Of a stretch of DNA of 64,000 nt, positions 12,030 through 24,487 are shown piece after piece. This DNA comes from Chamaelirium japonicum. Lineage: Eukaryota; Streptophyta; Magnoliopsida; Liliales; Melanthiaceae. The notes below the pieces were generated by a model. The model did not search any database. It saw only the letters and a list, made by a program, of their open reading frames with translations, and was not told where the DNA came from. Location of the stretch: positions 36,017,335 through 36,081,334 of the forward strand of contig OX393549.1 of NCBI GenBank assembly GCA_947650365.1, written 5' to 3'. The position numbers were made by a program, and so were the translations under genes. The number at the start of each line of letters is the position of its first letter. The stretch's first letter is position 1.

Positions 12030-12424
12030 GAGGGGGTGGGAGAAGGCATCAAAGGTCAAAAAAAAATTAAAGACGAAGACCCTGCAAAGAAGAAGAAGGC
12101 TCGCCCTCGACAATCCAAGGCTTCACGAGGTACGGTAAGCACTTCCTACGGGAACGTCGTAGCCCACAAAAGTCCTCATCAACGTGAACATATTGTATAG
12201 AAGATCAAAGATTCGACTCCTTGCATGAAAAAGAAAGCTTAGAGAAGAAGGCCCGGAGTCGGCATCACCCCGTCGTCTCTAACAATCTTCATCAACTCCG
12301 AAGACGCTAAAAGCAAAGGCCGAAGAAGAAGATCGAAGCCGACAACACCCTATCGTCTTCAACAAGGCCCCGACTCCTCGCACGAAAAAAAAAAAAAACT
12401 TGGAGAAGAAGGCCCAAAACTGGT

Positions 12425-13060
12425 GATACACCTCCATCTTCACCAACAACAGCTGACGTTACAACCATCGCGGAGATCGGTGTTACACTCGTTGTCTTTA
12501 TCAATAATAGCTAATGTTACAACCATCGCACGGAGATCGGTGCTACACCCATCGTCTTCATCAACAAAAGATAACGCTGCAACCATCACACAAAGATCGG
12601 TGCTACACCTGTCGTCTTCAAAAGACGTCTTTAATTTCGATCAAGCCAAAGAAGCCCGGAGAAAAAGAGAAGCCAAAACTGATACCATAACTATCGTTCG
12701 TCGCACGGAGATCGGTGTTATACCCACCGTCTTCACCAACAAAAGTCAATATTATAACCGTCGTATAGATATCGGTGCTACACCCATCGTCGTCATCAAT
12801 AAAAGTCGATACTACAATACTACAATTATCGCACGAAGATCGGTACTGCACTCATCGTCTTCAAAAGGAGCCTTAAACTCCGATCATATCAAAAAAGCCC
12901 ATAGAAGATAGAAGCCAAAATTGGCACCACAACCGTCATTCGTAGCATGAAGATCGGTGCTACACCTGCCGTCTTCATCAACAAAAATCGATGCTACAAC
13001 TATAACATGGAGATTAGTGCTACACTCGTCGTCTTCAAAAGAAACCTTCAACTCCGATCA
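12425..13060 (+). repeat. Roughly 60-bp tandem repeats in R/U5 of the gypsy LTR
   Basis: The motif GAGATCGGTGCTACACCC.TCGTCTTCATCAA recurs at about 12,474, 12,534, 12,594, 12,708, 12,768, 12,834, 12,948 and 13,009, usually with ACAACCAT..CAC between. Some units are separated by a second block (CTTCAAAAG..TTTAA.TCCGATCA). Apparent ORFs across it come from the repetition. Confidence 0.75.
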
Positions 13061-13173
13061 CGCCAAAGAAGCTCAGAGAATAAGAGAATGCAAAGCTAAC
13101 GTCACAACCGTTGCCACCAAAATAAAGCCAGAAGAATAAAGAAGACCTCAATCTTTTTCCCGCGCATACAAAT

Positions 13174-13194
13174 TTCTGGCACGCCCAGTGGGAC
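13174..13194 (+). other. Primer-binding site of the gypsy element
   Basis: TTCTGGCACGCCCAGTGGGA directly follows the LTR end, as in plant gypsy elements of the TGGCxCGCCC type. The tRNA species was not determined. Confidence 0.6.
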
Positions 13195-13243
13195 ATCATC
13201 TCCTTTCATCCGTACATCTGAAGGAGTTGCCTCATGTTTCGCC

Positions 13244-14541
13244 ATGGCCGGGACGAACAATGATATGTTTGTTCGAAGCCTACCACCAATTGCCGAATCA
13301 TTATTACTCCGACATAGTGATCCAGAAAACTCGAAGGATAATGTTCCCCTAGTAGTTTATATCTACACTCGGCGTACTAGAACTCTTGCGGATGTCTTCA
13401 CACCAGAACCTACTGCTGAAGATGCTTGCCAAAACGCCGACGAGGCCTTGGTGCATGAAGAAATGAGCCTCGATCCTGGAATCCATGTCCAAAAATTTAG
13501 GGAGTTCCAGCCCTAACTTCGAGCTAATTCGAGTTCTCCAATAGGCCTTGCACCTCCTATGCAGGGGGCAAATGTTCGTCATGAAGCAGAGATGAATTGT
13601 CACAACTACGTCTTCGATAACGACGTCGAGATTGCCAACACACAATACCGAGATCTCTTGCGTCATCGTCCATCATCCGCTCTCCAACTCCAAGTCAAGC
13701 AAATGGCAGAACACATGGCGCAAATCACTTGACTAATGGAGGAGAAGGACCGTCACATCAATGCATTGCTCCAAAGGCTAAGTGCAAAGGATACTCCAAC
13801 TGTCAATCAAACTCCTGCTCCTCCGGTAGCTACTCCAGCGCCATCAACAACTCTTGCTCCGGCAAAGATTGTCTCTCTAGTACCAGTCTCGGTAGCTACA
13901 CAACCTCCAACGGCTGTAACTTTAATTGTTCAGCAAATACAATCATTGGTTACCGACATGGTGTGCTCTTACGGTGGTAGTCTTCCTCGAATCATGACGG
14001 CATACTCCAAGCCGCACACTGCAAAGATCCAGCAGCTACGCTTTCTTATCGGATTCCAGCCACTAAAGTTCCAATACTTTGACGAAAAAGATAATTCAAG
14101 GCAACACATTGTCCATTTCGTTGAAACTTGCAACAATGCTGGTACATACGACGACGAGATGGTGAAACAGCTCATTCGCACCCTCAAATATAACACTTTC
14201 GACTGGTATGTTGATCTTCTTCCAGGATCCATTGACAGGTGTGATCAAATGAAGAGGGAGTTCCTCCACCGCTTTTACAGCACTCGGTGCATCGTTAGTA
14301 TGGTGGAGCTTACCGCTATCATGCAAAGGAAGGAAGAGCCAATGATCGACTACATCGATCATTGGAGGAATCTCGCGCTAAACTCGTAGGTTCGTCTGTC
14401 TAAAGACTCGACCATCGAGATATGCATTCAAGACATGCACTGGGACTTGCTCTACATCCTCAAAGGAATCAAGCCTCGATCATTCGAAGATCTTGCTACT
14501 CGAGCTCACGATATTAATTATGAATTCTCATGGTATTAAAA
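13244..14541 (+). pseudogene. Ty3/gypsy gag, broken and 3'-truncated
   Basis: One reading frame runs from MAGTNNDMF (13,244) to 14,541 but contains in-frame stops at 13,514 (TAA), 13,730 (TGA) and 14,387 (TAG). After a proline/threonine-rich linker (about 13,790-13,900) comes a retrotransposon gag domain (PF03732 type) with the order LRFLIGFQP, KRQLIRTL-like and FDWYVDLLPGSI, then YIDHWRNLALN and, past the third stop, STIEICIQ..MHWDLLYILKGIKP. Gag packages element RNA in virus-like particles. The sequence ends abruptly at FEDLATRAHDI; nothing of protease or polymerase follows. Confidence 0.85.
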
Positions 14542-16827
14542 AAAAATTATAATGGCTATCATCATTTATGGATTATTAGAAGTTTAATTCTTAAGATTTA
14601 TAGATGCCTAAGGTTGTAAATCTGATGAAGACGAATGTTGAAAATGAAGTTGCGATCTCGCTACCGTCTTGATTCAATACCTATCACATGCACACAAACC
14701 GCGATGGTATATCTTCTTCTCTTAGATCCTCACAAAGAATGCTCGATAAAAACGAACGAATCCATCGTGTGGAAGCCCGAAGGGAGAAAGATCTTTCTTC
14801 CTTCTCCTCTTCATTCTCTCTCTTTTTCTCTTTCTCTTTTGGCCAAACTCCACAAGGGGGAGAGGGGATTTCGGTTTTGCCTTGCTTGGATGGCCAAAAG
14901 GGGTGGGTAGTGTTAGTTATAGGCTGAAATCCCTATAGATAGGGTTCCTATTATGAAGAGATATAGATCCCTCAAATCTCTATCCTCGTAACCTCCTATA
15001 TATGTTACCATATGAGACTTTAGGCTAGGATTAATTTATCCCTTGGCTGAAATTATCATGGGTAGCACCCATAGGGATTGGGTAACTACACCCAAGTTGT
15101 GCCCATAGATTATGGCACCCACTTAAGTCGAGAAAGGCTTGCACAATTGTTAGCCCGGTTTGACTGCGGTCAAACCCTACTTTGCACCATGGCTTTTCCT
15201 AGTCCAACTAGGCAACCAATAAGAGAATTAATTAATTAATAAATAAATAATTATCTATCCACATCCACCTTAGACTATTATGATAATACCCCTACACTCA
15301 GGGATAGTCTATCAGGATGTCAATCAGAGAGGGTGATTGAGTCGCACTCTATTCCGGATCACTTATGGCATCTCCTAAATTTTTGGAAAATCATTAAAGT
15401 CCATTTAACTAGTCTCTAATGACTTCTTTTAGAATGTCCGAGGTCTAACTTAGCCCTTAGTTGATACTTATGATTTTTCCAAAGAATATCAACTTAGTCA
15501 AGACCTAGTGATCCTAGTAAACCCTTGAGATCACACATGACTAACTTTCACACTACAATGTTCATATCTTTATTCCACGAGCCTGCGGCCCACCAAGTAG
15601 GTCCCACTAAGGAATCCTAGTCAAACTATGTTTTCTCTGCGCGAGGGCCCTAGAAAGGAACCACTTAGGTAAACCTAAATTATAACTTCTAATCCATTTA
15701 GTCGTGGGTATACTGGTTGATCTCCATGGTGTTATCCACTATCAGTAAACCTTAACGACACTGAATCAAGTTCGCTGGCTGTTAGTGGTGACTAGGAGTT
15801 GGAATCTTTAGGATCCTGATAACCTTTGGCTCCCTTTGCTGCCATGGCTTAGGCCATACCAGTGAATTGTGCCCCAACCACTATTAAGGTACCGTTGCAC
15901 TTCGAGGCTATTAGTATTTATATGAGTATCCTTTACCCTGCTATGCAGCACTTGAACTCTTCCAATCCGATGTCTGTGAATTTAACTGAGATCAGTATCG
16001 ACTGTCCCTCTCAGATTAGTTCATCAACTTGAGTCCTGACTTCTCAAAACTTTATAATCACCATCTTAGTATGAGTATGGCTAGCCAGCCTTAGTGATCA
16101 ATCCTTTATGAGAGTCACTCATGAGATACCTAGTTCTCCTAGGAAAATATAGAATTCCTACAGACTGCTTACGTTCTCTAAAGCCTAATGTAAATCATCC
16201 AATATATCCAGGTTTAGGTCTACGATAGACCATACTGTTTGGCAGGTCAAGACGGTAAAAAATAAACTAAGGGTTCACAACATATCCTAGGATTATGATT
16301 CTAGTCAACTAGCAGTAGAGGCTCTATGGTCCTGAGCGACTGTTTTTAAGACCAATTTTCTCTTTTGATTCTGTTCAGTGCATTCCGGTTATATCAACAC
16401 TACTTGACTTGGTATCTCATACCGATGGTCTAGATAGACCATCTCTCCTACGGAAAAGATCAATTTGTTACAGTCTTGCAAACTAAGGTGTCCATTCTAG
16501 CAACCGACTGCGAACCTACATGAGTGTGTATGGTGACTCACATCTCCTGTACATGGATCTCGATCATCCACATACCTAAGTCACCTCGACTACACTAATG
16601 TGGACTAGTGAATTTATGCATCTCATGCACTATGGTATGTAAGTGTCAGTGATGTGATCATAATCAAGTATCGTTATTGTCAGAATTGGCATGTAGGGCA
16701 TACTAATCCCAATAGTGCGCCCGCACCTCCCACCAGGCTTTTGTACTCCTTGGCAATTAGGGTTTTCTTTGTCTCCCTTGGATCTCCGCAACGACTCATT
16801 GCCTTGACCTGAGGACGCCCACTTGAG
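14542..16827 (-). mobile_element. Probable copia-type LTR/leader fragment, minus strand
   Basis: No coding sequence. On the minus strand a TATATAGG motif near 15,000 precedes a purine-rich leader that runs to 14,545, like R/U5 of an LTR. Its left end abuts the broken gypsy gag. Short homologies tie it to other copia-associated DNA here: CTCGAAGTGCAAC..CTTAATA.TGGTTG (reverse complement of about 15,880-15,910) also occurs at 43,966, and TTAGGCT.TA.AG.ACGTA (about 16,170, reversed) at 60,235. Family and ends are inferred. Confidence 0.4.
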
Positions 16828-16835
16828 ATCCCAAC
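16828..16835 (+). repeat. Left 8-bp target-site duplication of the hAT element
   Basis: ATCCCAAC, identical to 34,145-34,152 beyond the other end of the hAT element. Confidence 0.92.
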
Positions 16836-18687
16836 CATTGTTTTAAAAAACGGTTAAGTCGGCCGACTAGTCGTTTCGGAGGTCCAAGTGCTCCAAAAAT
16901 CCACAGGCGGCTTTAATTCAGGTGGGCGCTTAAGCGGGTCTCGGTTCGCTTAAGCGGGTGAACAGGTGGGCGACTAAGCGCGTCGGGCGGGTGTAAAGCG
17001 GGTGCACTCTTATGGCCCAGACCCACAGTCCCTCATTCCTTTAAAAGGGCTTAACAAGAGGCTTTTAGGGTTTTTTTAATCTCTCTCCAGGTCGTTGGGG
17101 AATATGAAGCGGCTGGCTACATGAAGGATCGTCTCTCTCTCTATTTCTGATTTTTTTTTTTTGTTGTTGTCGGCATGTTATCCCTTTCTCGTGCTTGCAG
17201 AGAGCCTGTTGGTGTTGTTATTGAACCGATGGCAATGGGCATTGGGCATCACAGTGCTACTGACATTGGCATCAGCTCATTATCGTGCACTAATAGCAGT
17301 CACAAAGTTGTTATTTTTTAAATAGGACCTCTCAGGTCTTTCTCTTTGATCACAACACAATTTTTTTTTTTTTTTTGAATCACAGTGCACTATCATAGAC
17401 TCACAGCAGTCACACATGTTGCTGTTTTTGAAGAGGGCCTCTAAGGTCTCTTTCTTTTATCACAATTCAATGAATTCACATAATCACACACTATCACAGA
17501 TTCACAAATTTTTTTTTGGGATCACAGTGCACTGACAACAGTCGTACACACCTATTACTGTTTTGAAAAGACCCTCTCGGGTCTCTCTTTGCTCACAATT
17601 CATAGAATCACATTTCATTTTTGTTTTTTGGGTATCACATTGCACTCACATTGTCCTGACAGTAGGACAAGAAGAAGAAGCTGAGGGGCACTACAGGCGG
17701 GTTCGTGCTCGTGCCATCTACATCAACACCTTGGATCTATGGGTAAGAACCGTACGATCAGCTATATAAAGAGAATTGTAGATCAGCTTACAATTCAATT
17801 GCAAATTACAAGGTTTTATAAAGAGAATTGCAGTCTATAGTTCAGTTGCAAGGAAATTAGTAGTGTGAAGTATGAAACTGATGACTAACGACAATCCCAA
17901 TTGGGTTTGAATTACAAAATGGTAATACATTGTAGTCTTCAATGTGTTTGAAGAGTTGCTTATGGAGGGTTATGAATTTTTTTTCCCATTTATTGTAATT
18001 AGGTTTGCTTTGGATTTTCTTTAAATCTCTTAATTTTTTTAACAGATCATCTTGCTGTGATGCCTTCCTCCGCTTCGGCCTCGGGCTCCGGCTCCGTTAA
18101 TAGTAGAAAGGATCCGGGCCATGATCACAGTCGATGTCCCATGGATGGTGATTCCAATAAGGTGGAGTACAACTATTGCAAGAAGATCACAAATGGAGGA
18201 ATGCATCGGTTTAAAAAACATCTTGCAGGAATTAGATGTGATGTTGTCACTTGCCAGAAAGTTCCACCGAAAGTTTGACAACAAATATTGGACTTCATCA
18301 ACGGGAAAAAATCACAAAAGGAAGCCAAGGCAAAGGAGTTGGAGAGTTTGAGGAGTTCGGTGATTGTGAGAGTCCGTGAAGATGAAGAAGAAGATGAAGT
18401 ATGTATTAGGGGTTCAAATATAAAGAGGGCTCATACAAGAGGACCAATGGACAGATTCACCACACCGAATCCGGAGGAGTTTGTTTCCGATAGGAGAAAG
18501 ATGAAGCAAATGACAATAAACAATGCCTACAAAAAGGAGGACAGAGGGAGAGTCATCCAATACATTGCTCGTTGGATGATTCAAGCAGGCATTCCCTTCA
18601 ACACGGTAACATTGAGGAATTTTCAAGCAATGTTAGAAGCTGTCGGACACTACGGTCGAGGGCTTGTTGGCCATTCTCCTTACGAGC

Positions 18688-18690
18688 TTA
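18688..18690 (+). repeat. Left 3-bp target-site duplication of CACTA (TTA)
   Basis: TTA before CACTAC at 18,691, repeated as TTA at 31,984-31,986 after GTAGTG. 3-bp duplications are diagnostic of CACTA elements, and removal of one copy restores the hAT frame. Confidence 0.92.
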
Positions 18691-18706
18691 CACTACAAAA
18701 AAAACA

Positions 18707-19165
18707 GTTATTACCGACGGAAACTATCCGTCGGTAATATTAACATTCCGTCGGTAATAGTTTATAGCGACAGAAGATATTTCCGTCGCTGGCTGTCGGG
18801 AAAGAAGGTGTCGGGAAAAACAATACGACGGACCAAATATTACCGTCGGTAATAATAATTAATACCGACGGTAATATTAAAGCCGTCGGTCATATTTAAT
18901 CAATTAAAAATTAATATAATATAATATTGCCGACGAAACTTAATAATCCGTCGGTAATATATAAGCATTTTACCGACGTTTATAGTATATACTGTCGGTA
19001 ATACTATATATATTACCGACACATATATATATTTACCGTCGGTAATAATATATATATTACCGACGTATGTTATATACCGTCGGCAAATTATTTATAATTT
19101 ACAAAAAATGAAAAGATTATTATCGACGAAATATTTAATTTCCGTCGGTAATAAGTATGTTTTTT
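18707..19165. repeat. Left subterminal repeats of CACTA (TACCGACGG motif)
   Basis: The 9-mer TACCGACGG or its complement, often as CCGTCGGTAATA palindromes, occurs more than a dozen times in both orientations. By analogy with Spm these are TNPA-type binding sites; that role is inferred. Confidence 0.85.
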
Positions 19166-19603
19166 TTTAATAAATTTACCTAAATAATGTTATTTAATTC
19201 CTGTGATTTACAACAATACCACAATATATTACCACAATTTATCAAATATTACCACAATTTATAAAATATTACCGCAAATTTTAAAATATTACCTAAATTG
19301 ATAAAAAAATTACAGCAAATTATCAAATATTACCACAGTACCCGACAATTATAGACAAGAACAAAAAATAACCATATATTACAAAATAATATTTACACAA
19401 TCCAAAACTGAGAGATGATACATGCCCTATCTCAACCACCCCCGCCCGCCACCAACGCTGGTGCTTTCATCGATCCCCTGACGCCGCCCTATCTCAACCA
19501 CCCCCGCCCGCCACCAACGCTGGTGCTCTCATCGATCCCCTGACGCCGCCCTGCTCCTGCAATTAACATGTATTTGTTAAAAAAATGGTTTATATCTATA
19601 ACT
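19166..19603. repeat. AT-rich repeats and a GC-rich tandem duplication inside CACTA
   Basis: 19,200-19,335 has repeated TATTACCACAATTTATCAAA-like units. A GC-rich block of about 66 bp (CCCTATCTCAACCACCCCCG ... CCCTGACGCCG) is present twice, at about 19,420-19,484 and 19,485-19,550, differing at about one base. It may be remnant coding sequence of the minus-strand TNPA 3' end. Confidence 0.6.
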
Positions 19604-22520
19604 GAGTCTAAGCGTTAAAAAATGATAAGTTAGCGTGTTTCGGTTTTGAAATAAGTTTGGATTCGATCGGATCGGCATCCGATAATTCGAAGTTAGAATT
19701 ATTCTGTATTTCGAACTTGCGAGCGGGTTCTAATTGGATATTTGACCAATTGACGCTCCGATTCACCGATTTAGAGTCTAAGTGTTGGAAAATCATAAGT
19801 TAGCGTGTTTCGGATATGAAATAGGTTTGGATTCGATCCGATCGTCATCGGATCGGCATCCGATAATTCGAACTTGAAATTATTCCGTATTTCGGACTTG
19901 CGAGCGAGTTCTAATTGGATATTTGACCAATTTATGCTCCGATTCACCGATTTAGAGTCTAAGTGTTGGAAAATCATAAGTTACTGTGTTTCGGATATGA
20001 AATAGGTTTGGATTCGATCGGATCGTCATCGGATCGGCATCCGATAATTCGAACTTGGAATTATTCCGTATTTCGGACTTGCAAGCGAGTTCTAATTGGA
20101 TATTTGACCAATTTACGATCCGATTCACCGATTTAGAGTCTAAGTGTTGGAAAATCATAACTTAGCGTGTTTCGGATATGAAATAGGTTTGGATTCGATC
20201 GGATCGTCATCGGATCGTCATCCGATAATTCGAAGTTGGAATTATTCCGTATTTCGGACTTGCGAGCGAGTTCTAATTGGATATTTGACCAATTTATGCT
20301 CCGATTCATCGATTTAGAGTCTAAGTGTTGGAAAATCATAACTTAGCGTGTTTCGGATATGAAATAGGTTTGGATTAGATCGGATCGTCATCGGATCGGC
20401 ATCCGATAATTCGAAGTTGGAATTATTCCGTATTTCGGACTTGCGAGCGGGTTCTAATTGGATATTTGACCAATTTACGCTCCGATTCACCGATTTAGAG
20501 TCTAAGTAGTGTTGGAAAATCATAAGTTAGCGTGTTTCGGATATGAAATAGGTTTGGATTCGATCCGATCGTCATCGGATCGGCATCCGATAATTCGAAG
20601 TTGGAATTATTCCGTATTTCGGACTTGCGAGCGGGTTCTAATTGGATATTTGACCAATTTACGATCCGATTCACCGATTTAGAGTCTAAGTGTTGGAAAA
20701 TCATAAGTTAGCATGTTTCGGATATGAAATAGGTTTGGATTCGATCGGATCGTCATCGGATCGGCATCCGATAATTCGAAATTGGAATTATTCCGTATTT
20801 CGGACTTGCGAGCGCGTTCTAATTGGATATTTCATCAATTTACGCTCCGATTCACCGATTTAGAGTCTAAGTGTTGGAAAATCATAAGTTAGCGTGTTTC
20901 GGATATGAAATAGGTTTGGATTCGATCGGATCGTCATCGGATCGGCATCCGATAATTTAAACTTGGAATTATTCTGTATTTCGGACTTGCGAGCGGGTTC
21001 TAATTGGATATTTGACCAATTTACGATCCGATTCACCGATTTAGAGTCTAAGTGTTGGAAAATCATAACTTAGCGTGTTTCGGATATGAAATAGGTTTGG
21101 ATTAGATCGGATCGTCATCGGATCGGCATCCGATAATTCGAAGTTGGAATTATTCCGTATTTCGGACTTGCGAGCGGGTTCTAATTGGATATTTGACCAA
21201 TTTACGCTCCGATTCACCGATTTAGAGTCTAAGTAGTGTTGGAAAATCATAAGTTAGCGTGTTTCGGATATGAAATAGGTTTGGATTCGATCCGATCGTC
21301 ATCGGATCGGCATCCGATAATTCGAAGTTGGAATTATTCCGTATTTCGGACTTGCGAGCGGGTTCTAATTGGATATTTGACCAATTTACGATCCGATTCA
21401 CCGATTTAGAGTCTAAGTGTTGGAAAATCATAAGTTAGCATGTTTCGGATATGAAATAGGTTTGGATTCGATCGGATCGTCATCGGATCGGCATCCGATA
21501 ATTCGAAATTGGAATTATTCCGTATTTCGGACTTGCGAGCGCGTTCTAATTGGATATTTCATCAATTTACGCTCCGATTCACCGATTTAGAGTCTAAGTG
21601 TTGGAAAATCATAAGTTAGCGTGTTTCGGATATGAAATAGGTTTGGATTCGATCGGATCGTCATCGGATCGGCATCCGATAATTTAAACTTGGAATTATT
21701 CTGTATTTCGGACTTGCGAGCGGGTTCTAATTGGATATTTGACCAATTTACGATCCGATTCACCGATTTAGAGTCTAAGTGTTGGAAAATCATAACTTAG
21801 CGTGTTTCGGATATGAAATAGGTTTGGATTCGATCCGATCGTCATCGGATCGGCATCCGGTAATTCGAAGTTGGAATTATTCCGTATTTCGGACTTGCGA
21901 GCGAGTTATAATTGGATATTTGACCAATTTACGCTCCGATTCACCGATTTAGAGTCTAAGTGTTGGAAAATCATAACTTAGCGTGTTTCGGATATGAAAT
22001 AGGTTTGGATTCGATCCGATCGTCATCAGATCGGCATCCGATAATTCTAACTTGGAATTATTCTGTATTTCGGACTTGCGAGCTAGTTCTAATTGGATAT
22101 TTGACCAATTTACGCTCTGATTCACCGATTTAGAGTCTAAGTATTGGAAAATCATAAGTTAGCGTGTTTCGGATATGAAATAGGTTTGGATTCGGTCCGA
22201 TCGTCATCGGATCGGCATCCGATAATTCGAAGTTGGAATTATTCCGTATTTCGGACTTACGAGCGGATTCTAATTGGATATTTGACCAATTTACGCTCTA
22301 ATTCACCGATTTAGAGTCTAAGTGTTGGAAAATTATAACTTAGCGTGTTTCGGATATGAAATAGGTTTGGATTCGATCCGATCATCATCGGATCGGTATC
22401 CGATAATTCAAACTTGGAATTATTCCGTATTTCGGACTTTTGAGCGAGTTCTAATTGGATATTTGAACAATTTACGCTCCGATTCACCGATTTAGAATCT
22501 AAGTGTTGGAAAATCATAAG
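19604..22520 (+). repeat. 181-bp satellite array 1 (about 16 copies)
   Basis: A 181-bp unit (TTAGCGTGTTTCGGATATGA ... GATTCACCGATTTAGAGTCT) repeats head to tail about 16 times with few differences; a few units are 184 bp. Each contains a dyad-rich core of GATCGGATCG/CATCGGATCGGCATCCGAT. Minus-strand ORFs of 68-69 codons recur every 181 bp but shift frame each time, so they are not a gene. The array fills the gap between TNPA and the left subterminal zone. Confidence 0.95.
20341..21794 (+). repeat. 727-bp higher-order duplication within satellite array 1
   Basis: 20,341-21,067 and 21,068-21,794 appear identical where compared, sharing private variants: GGATTAGATCGG, the extra AGT in CTAAGTAGTGTTGG, ATTTCATCAATT and GATAATTTAAAC. 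The block holds four 181-184-bp units and so represents a recent four-unit duplication. Confidence 0.88.
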
Positions 22521-22597
22521 TGTGATAATATGATCTAAACTCAAATTAGTAAGATTTATATTTTTTACTAATATTATAAAGATTAGTAAGTACCTGA

Positions 22598-24292
22598 TCA
22601 TGAGCCACCCCTAGACCGGCTTATAAAGTCATTAAGCCGACGCTCCAGTTCCCTGCAAGCTTCTCTTTCCTCATCGAGGGCCTTCTTCTCCGCCTCAACC
22701 CTCTGCTCGAGGGCCTGCCTCTGCTCTCGCTCCGCCTCAATCCTCTGCTCGAGGACCTGCCTCTGCTCTCGCTCCGCATCTAGCGCAGACTGCAGCTGAG
22801 TGATAGCACCGGTCTGGGTGTCCCGTGCCCTCGAGCGCATATCCTCTCGTCCAAAGTAGGAGGAGAGCGTGACTCCAAGGCCCGTACAGAGGACACGGCT
22901 GTGCGTGGCCGGTCTCAGCACAGTATCCATCGCTGAGTCGACAGATACTAAGCTGGAGGAGGAGCTGGCCTCGCCCGACGGGGTCACCAGAAGTCGCATC
23001 CTCTCCTATATAAAAACAACCAATGATATTCAATGATATTTAATGGCATATATATAAGAATATATTAACAGTAATTTAATTACTTACCACTTGCGAGGCA
23101 ACCCTGTCGTCCAGAAATGCCCCATCGATACGCCGCCTCCTAGAGGCCTCAAAAATGTCAATCCTATTAGGCTCGTGGCCCAAGGACTATGTCTGTTGGA
23201 CATATAAAATAAATAGATGACTTAATATAACATGTATAGAGCTTTAAATAATAACAATGTTTGTATCATTTACCAGCTTCTGGGCAAGCTGGGGCATGGA
23301 GGTCCTCCCCTTCACTGGAGCAGGTGTCGTCGAGGTACTTCTATTCTGCTTGCCTATAGCAGATTTCGCCTATGTCAATCGATTAAATTTTGAAACATCA
23401 ATACAAATTTTTAGTATAACATTAAAACAAGTACGAATCAACAAAATTATAATTATACCTGAAAGCTAGGGGTGGCCCAGTGAGCGACTAAAAACTGTAG
23501 AATGTGTAGCGGTGGCGCGTCTCTCGTCCCGGCCGCAGCCTGTACCTCCTCAGCCGGCTGGCCGACCAAGTAACCGTAGAGCTGGTAGAGCTCGTGACGG
23601 TAATCCCTGTACCGCTCACCCATCATCTTCCACAAGTCCTCCCGATGGGTGTCGGTTTCCATGTTCTCCCATTTAAATTTCTCCTGTAAAATCAATTTAG
23701 AAACAAGTCATTTTATCAAATCAAATTATAAAGAAGTACGATATTATTCTAAAATGCTTTAATGAAACTAACGTACCAAAAACTGCTGATACATCCTCTC
23801 CTTATAGGATGCATCAATGTTCTTCCACCCCCTTAACCCCACAATCGGGGCATTCCTCTCCTCCCGTACTATAATGCCGACCCACGTGGCGGCGTCAGAA
23901 GCGTGCTCGCCCACAAAGGTCATACCGCTCCATTGTAGGGAAAGCGGCTCGCGTAAGGCCGACAAGTGTCGGGCCGTCGTCACGCCCCGGTCGCCTACGT
24001 GCCTGGTGATCCTCGACCCTGCAAATAAAATATACATCAGTATTGAAGAAGTATTTAAAACATGTATAAACCTTTAGATCTAAACATTACCTGTGGCCGT
24101 AGACGCTGTAGCCGAGTGCTGAGCACTACTCGAAGCTCCGGAGGCTGCAACCATATCAGGAGCTGGTGTGGAGAGAGGAACAGCACTACCAGATCCGGAC
24201 GGCTCAGCCTCGGACCCTGGGGTGGCAGCTGGAGCACTCCGAGCTACCCCAGCCCTGCCTCTGCCTCTACGAACATATGACCGTGATGCCAT
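22598..24292 (-). CDS. CACTA TNPA-type protein (plant transposase PF03004-like)
   Basis: Six minus-strand exons with GT..AG introns: 24,292-24,091; 24,018-23,777; 23,683-23,459; 23,369-23,274; 23,192-23,088; 23,005-22,598. They total 1,278 nt, joining in frame to 425 residues without a stop. The N-terminus (MASRSYVRRGRGRAG) is basic and followed by a Ser/Ala/Pro-rich stretch. The middle has GWKNIDASYKERMYQQFL.EKFKW and MGERYRDYRHELYQLY, typical of the Ptta/En-Spm transposase family. The C-terminal exon carries an E/R-rich coiled coil (about residues 345-415: LDAEREQRQVLEQRIEAERE). TNPA proteins bind subterminal repeats to pair ends and regulate the promoter. Start chosen at MASRS; an in-frame Met lies three codons upstream. 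Exon edges are predicted by eye. Confidence 0.8.
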
Positions 24293-24299
24293 CTGAAAC

Positions 24300-24487
24300 A
24301 ATTTAATTTACATATGAAACAATAAGATTTACATATGAAACAGTTTGATTTACATATGAAACAGTATGATTTACATATGAAACAATATGAAACAGTTTGA
24401 TTTACATATGAAACAGTATGATTTATGAAACAATATGAAACAGTTTGAATTACATATGAAACGGTATGATTTACATATGAAACAGTT
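24300..24487. repeat. 21-bp tandem repeats left of satellite array 2
   Basis: About nine degenerate copies of a unit of the form ATATGAAACAGTATGATTTAC, some shortened. The same repeat resumes at 26,116-26,305 on the other side of the satellite array. Confidence 0.85.

Larger units (their letters stand above)
11254..13170 (+). mobile_element. 5' LTR of a Ty3/gypsy retrotransposon
   Basis: Begins TGTGGGCATCG exactly where the third copy of the upstream repeat is interrupted, and ends CGCATACA just before a primer-binding-site-like sequence. Length 1917 bp with TG..CA ends. A TATA box (CTATAAATAG, 12,021-12,030) separates U3 from R/U5. U3 carries a 31-bp minisatellite and R/U5 a roughly 60-bp repeat. 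The downstream gag is in the same orientation. The 3' LTR is not in the window, so identity between LTRs cannot be used to date it. Confidence 0.75.

Noticed and set aside
19608..22155. Series of 68-69-codon minus-strand ORFs (MIFQHLDSKSV..), and plus-strand ones at 24.8-26.1 kb, as a repeat-protein gene family
   Set aside because: They recur every 181 bp, overlap, and change frame because 181 is not a multiple of 3. Open frames are a by-product of the satellite.
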